Below the pieces are notes generated by a model, which was not told the DNA's origin, did no database searches, and worked only from the letters and a program-made list of their open reading frames with translations. Both the position numbers and the translations under genes were made by a program. Shown piece by piece: positions 14,339 to 15,573 of a stretch of DNA of 15,573 bases; position 1 is the first letter of the stretch; every line of letters starts with the position of its first letter. The DNA is from Mailhella sp. (lineage in GTDB: Bacteria > Desulfobacterota > Desulfovibrionia > Desulfovibrionales > Desulfovibrionaceae), in NCBI GenBank assembly GCA_017940105.1, contig JAGAZG010000215.1:1-15573 (forward strand). Reading direction: 5' to 3'.

Positions 14339-14614
14339 ATGGACAATTACGACGAGGGTTATCTGCGTATAGCTGAAGATAAGCTTGAGGGAATCTATAA
14401 CTTGGCACTGGAGCGCGCCAGAAAGACAGTACCGGAAGCTGAGTATGTCATTGACGCAAGAACGATGGATGACTATATCACAAAAGTGTGGGATTATCCT
14501 GGAGCTTGGTATGTAAATTTTTCGCTTCCGGCTGGTTTTGACAGCGTGGAAGCATTAATCGAAAACCTTGCCACGGAAACAGTAAAATATTACCTTAGCA
14601 AGAGATCATCATAG
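14339..14614 (+). CDS. Unknown protein (91 aa), lower-GC than neighbours
   Basis: The ATG at 14339 has AGGGA about 6 bases upstream. An in-frame upstream start at 14297 is possible but lacks a good ribosome site. The product begins MDNYDEGYLRIAEDKLEGIY and is acidic and mainly helical, with ALERARKTVPEAEYVIDA, a Trp/Tyr-rich centre (VWDYPGAWYVNFSLPAGF) and a C-terminal helix ending YYLSKRSS. Codon use is more AT-rich than in the amidoligase or the 75-residue gene, suggesting a separate origin. No signal peptide or membrane segment. I do not recognise the family. Confidence 0.6.
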   Translation: MDNYDEGYLRIAEDKLEGIYNLALERARKTVPEAEYVIDARTMDDYITKVWDYPGAWYVNFSLPAGFDSVEALIENLATETVKYYLSKRSS

Positions 14615-14722
14615 CTTTAGTGCTTATATCTGAAGAAACTGTTCTCAGAGATTTTTGGGAAAATTCCCGTTTGTCGGCGTCCCAACAGCCATAGAAGGAA
14701 CTTCCATCTCAGCAGCCAACGT

Positions 14723-14759
14723 CCGCTTTGCCGAAAGGCAAGGCGGATTATTTTATTTT
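14723..14759 (+). terminator. Strong rho-independent terminator
   Basis: CCGCTTTGCC (14723-14732) and GGCAAGGCGG (14737-14746) form a 10-bp stem with one G-T pair and a stable GAAA tetraloop, followed by ATTATTTTATTTT. It ends the unit carrying the 91-residue gene. The 230-base gap at 14615-14847 otherwise holds only this and the leader element. Confidence 0.85.
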
Positions 14760-14779
14760 CAACATCATGAAATAACTGT

Positions 14780-14818
14780 CATTATTCACTTGCTATGGTT
14801 CCATCCCTACGGCAATGT
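14780..14818 (+). promoter_or_regulatory. Shared leader element, copy 2 (upstream of the 108-aa gene)
   Basis: CATTATTCACTTGCTAT (14780-14796), an 11-base spacer, then TACGGCAATGT (14808-14818), near-identical to 12901-12938. A CAACGAAAG follows and resembles CACGAAAGG after copy 1. In both places the element sits just downstream of an intrinsic terminator and upstream of a gene with a strong ribosome site, as expected for a promoter with an operator. Confidence 0.6.
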
Positions 14819-14847
14819 TCCATCAACGAAAGCGAAGGAGCATCACG

Positions 14848-15174
14848 ATGAAGAACATTCCCGCAACGCAGAACACGGCATTCGGATTTTACGGAACGAT
14901 GGATGAACACGCCGAAGCGGCCTGGCCGATAGCGGTGAAGCGCATCGCCAAGGCAACGGGCAAGGATCACGAAGCCATCCGGAGATTCCTCGACAGCAGG
15001 CACGGACGCCACTTTGCCGATGATGTCCAGAACAACCTGTTTGAAGGGATGAGCCTTGACAGGGCCATCGCCCGGTCGGTCAAACGCTGGATGGATTGGA
15101 CGGCAAATAAGGCAACGGCGCAGGAATATGTCGTCGAATCCGGCACGCCGTTGCTCATGGCAATGATAGGCTAG
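14848..15174 (+). CDS. Conserved mobile-element protein of unknown function (108 aa)
   Basis: The ATG at 14848 has AAGGAG 7 bases upstream. The frame is open from 14815, but the upstream codons lie in the leader. The product starts MKNIPATQNTAFGFYGTMDE, continues HAEAAWPIAVKRIAKATG, and has the marked FLDSRHGRHFADDV (51-64) and a helix with RSVKRWMDWT. From memory this NTAxGFxGTM ... FLDSRHGRHFADDV pattern recurs in small proteins of plasmids and integrative elements of Proteobacteria, with no known function. Its stop shares CTAG with that of the methyltransferase on the other strand. Being next to a DNA methylase supports a mobile-element origin. Confidence 0.75.
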   Translation: MKNIPATQNTAFGFYGTMDEHAEAAWPIAVKRIAKATGKDHEAIRRFLDSRHGRHFADDVQNNLFEGMSLDRAIARSVKRWMDWTANKATAQEYVVESGTPLLMAMIG

Positions 15175-15573
15175 GACGGCGTAACGTCATCGAAGGCAAT
15201 CCCATCCGATTCCCTGACCGCCTTCTTCCTAGTAAACTCCTGCCAGCGCCGGATTATGACATCGGCATACTTCGGATCAAGCTCCATGAGCCGGGCAACG
15301 CGTCCGGCTTTTTCGCATGCGATGGCGGTGGTGCCGGAGCCCGCGAAGCAGTCCAGGACGATGTCGCCCGGTTCGCTGGAGTTGCGCAGGCAGCGTTCGA
15401 AAAGCTCGACGGGCTTCGTGCATGGATGGTATTCATTCCGCACCGGCTTCTTTATCTGCCATACGTCTCCCTGGTCGCGGGCTCCGCACCAATGCCTTTT
15501 CGCTCCCTCGCGCCAGCCGTAGAGCATAGGCTCGTACTGCCGCTGATAGTCGGAACGTCCAAGCGTGAACCTG
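15171..15573 (-). CDS. DNA methyltransferase, beta-class N6-adenine/N4-cytosine type (N-terminal part outside window)
   Basis: The last 133 residues of a site-specific DNA methylase; the frame is open to the right edge. Visible parts are a segment with GWREGAKRHWCG and DVWQIKKPVRN, then HPCTKPVELFERCL (motif X region), DIVLDCFAGSGTTAIACEKAGR (S-adenosylmethionine-binding motif I) and the end LDPKYADVIIRRWQEFTRKKA. Motif I lying near the C-terminus means the catalytic DPPY-type motif must lie upstream, beyond the window; this is the beta order. Proteins with this tail often carry a ParB-like domain at the N-terminus and occur on phages and plasmids as orphan methylases. No restriction gene is in view. 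It is convergent with the 108-residue gene. Confidence 0.9.
   Translation of the reverse strand, partial: RFTLGRSDYQRQYEPMLYGWREGAKRHWCGARDQGDVWQIKKPVRNEYHPCTKPVELFERCLRNSSEPGDIVLDCFAGSGTTAIACEKAGRVARLMELDPKYADVIIRRWQEFTRKKAVRESDGIAFDDVTPS

Noticed and set aside
1..15573. CRISPR array or rRNA operon
   Set aside because: No regularly spaced direct repeats of 24-40 bases and no conserved rRNA segments were seen anywhere in the window.

Overview
The window looks like a chromosomal segment of a Gram-negative, sulfate-reducer-type deltaproteobacterium (Desulfovibrionaceae; a gut Bilophila/Desulfovibrio/Mailhella-like organism is my best guess). The reasons are the packed tatB-tatC-hisB-lipoprotein-hisA operon, a LssB-type type I secretion ATPase, a type III secretion chaperone, and moderately high but uneven GC. 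The taxon is an inference; no rRNA or tRNA is present to confirm it.

Layout. (1) Positions 1-2336: a leftward type I secretion permease/ATPase cut by the window edge, then a divergent rightward EamA/DMT transporter. The gap between them holds two related palindromes. (2) Positions 2338-5983: a leftward operon, read as tatB, tatC, hisB, a small lipoprotein and hisA. Four of its five genes overlap by 1-4 bases. It has a TTGACA-type promoter upstream and a strong terminator downstream. It combines Tat export with two steps of histidine biosynthesis. (3) Positions 6057-7793: a 5'-truncated Schlafen/AlbA_2-ATPase-HTH regulator, an unrecognised ORF fragment, and an AT-rich stretch with a pair of related direct-repeat blocks. 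This looks like a worn edge of an accessory island. (4) Positions 7794-10811: an 850-residue protein with a polar N-terminus and a long Gly/Ala-rich hydrophobic region, followed 42 bases later by a clear CesT-family class I type III secretion chaperone. I read the pair as an undescribed type III effector and its dedicated chaperone. (5) Positions 10978-15573: mobile-element DNA. It holds a leftward TndX-like large serine recombinase whose first codons are out of frame, abutting a fragment of a phage family A DNA polymerase. A frameshifted DUF3489-like gene follows, then an amidoligase with a winged-helix tail, three small unknown genes, and the C-terminal part of a beta-class DNA methyltransferase.

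How it fits together. The left third is ordinary core genome. The right two thirds look like an accessory island in which phage-like or conjugative-element debris sits beside a putative type III effector locus. The serine recombinase lies next to the effector/chaperone pair, so the pair may be cargo of a recombinase-carried element. No secretion apparatus genes are in view, so the machine would have to be encoded elsewhere. Two elements of the right part share a nearly identical leader upstream of separate genes (12901-12938 and 14780-14818), which suggests common control of the amidoligase and the small conserved mobile-element gene.
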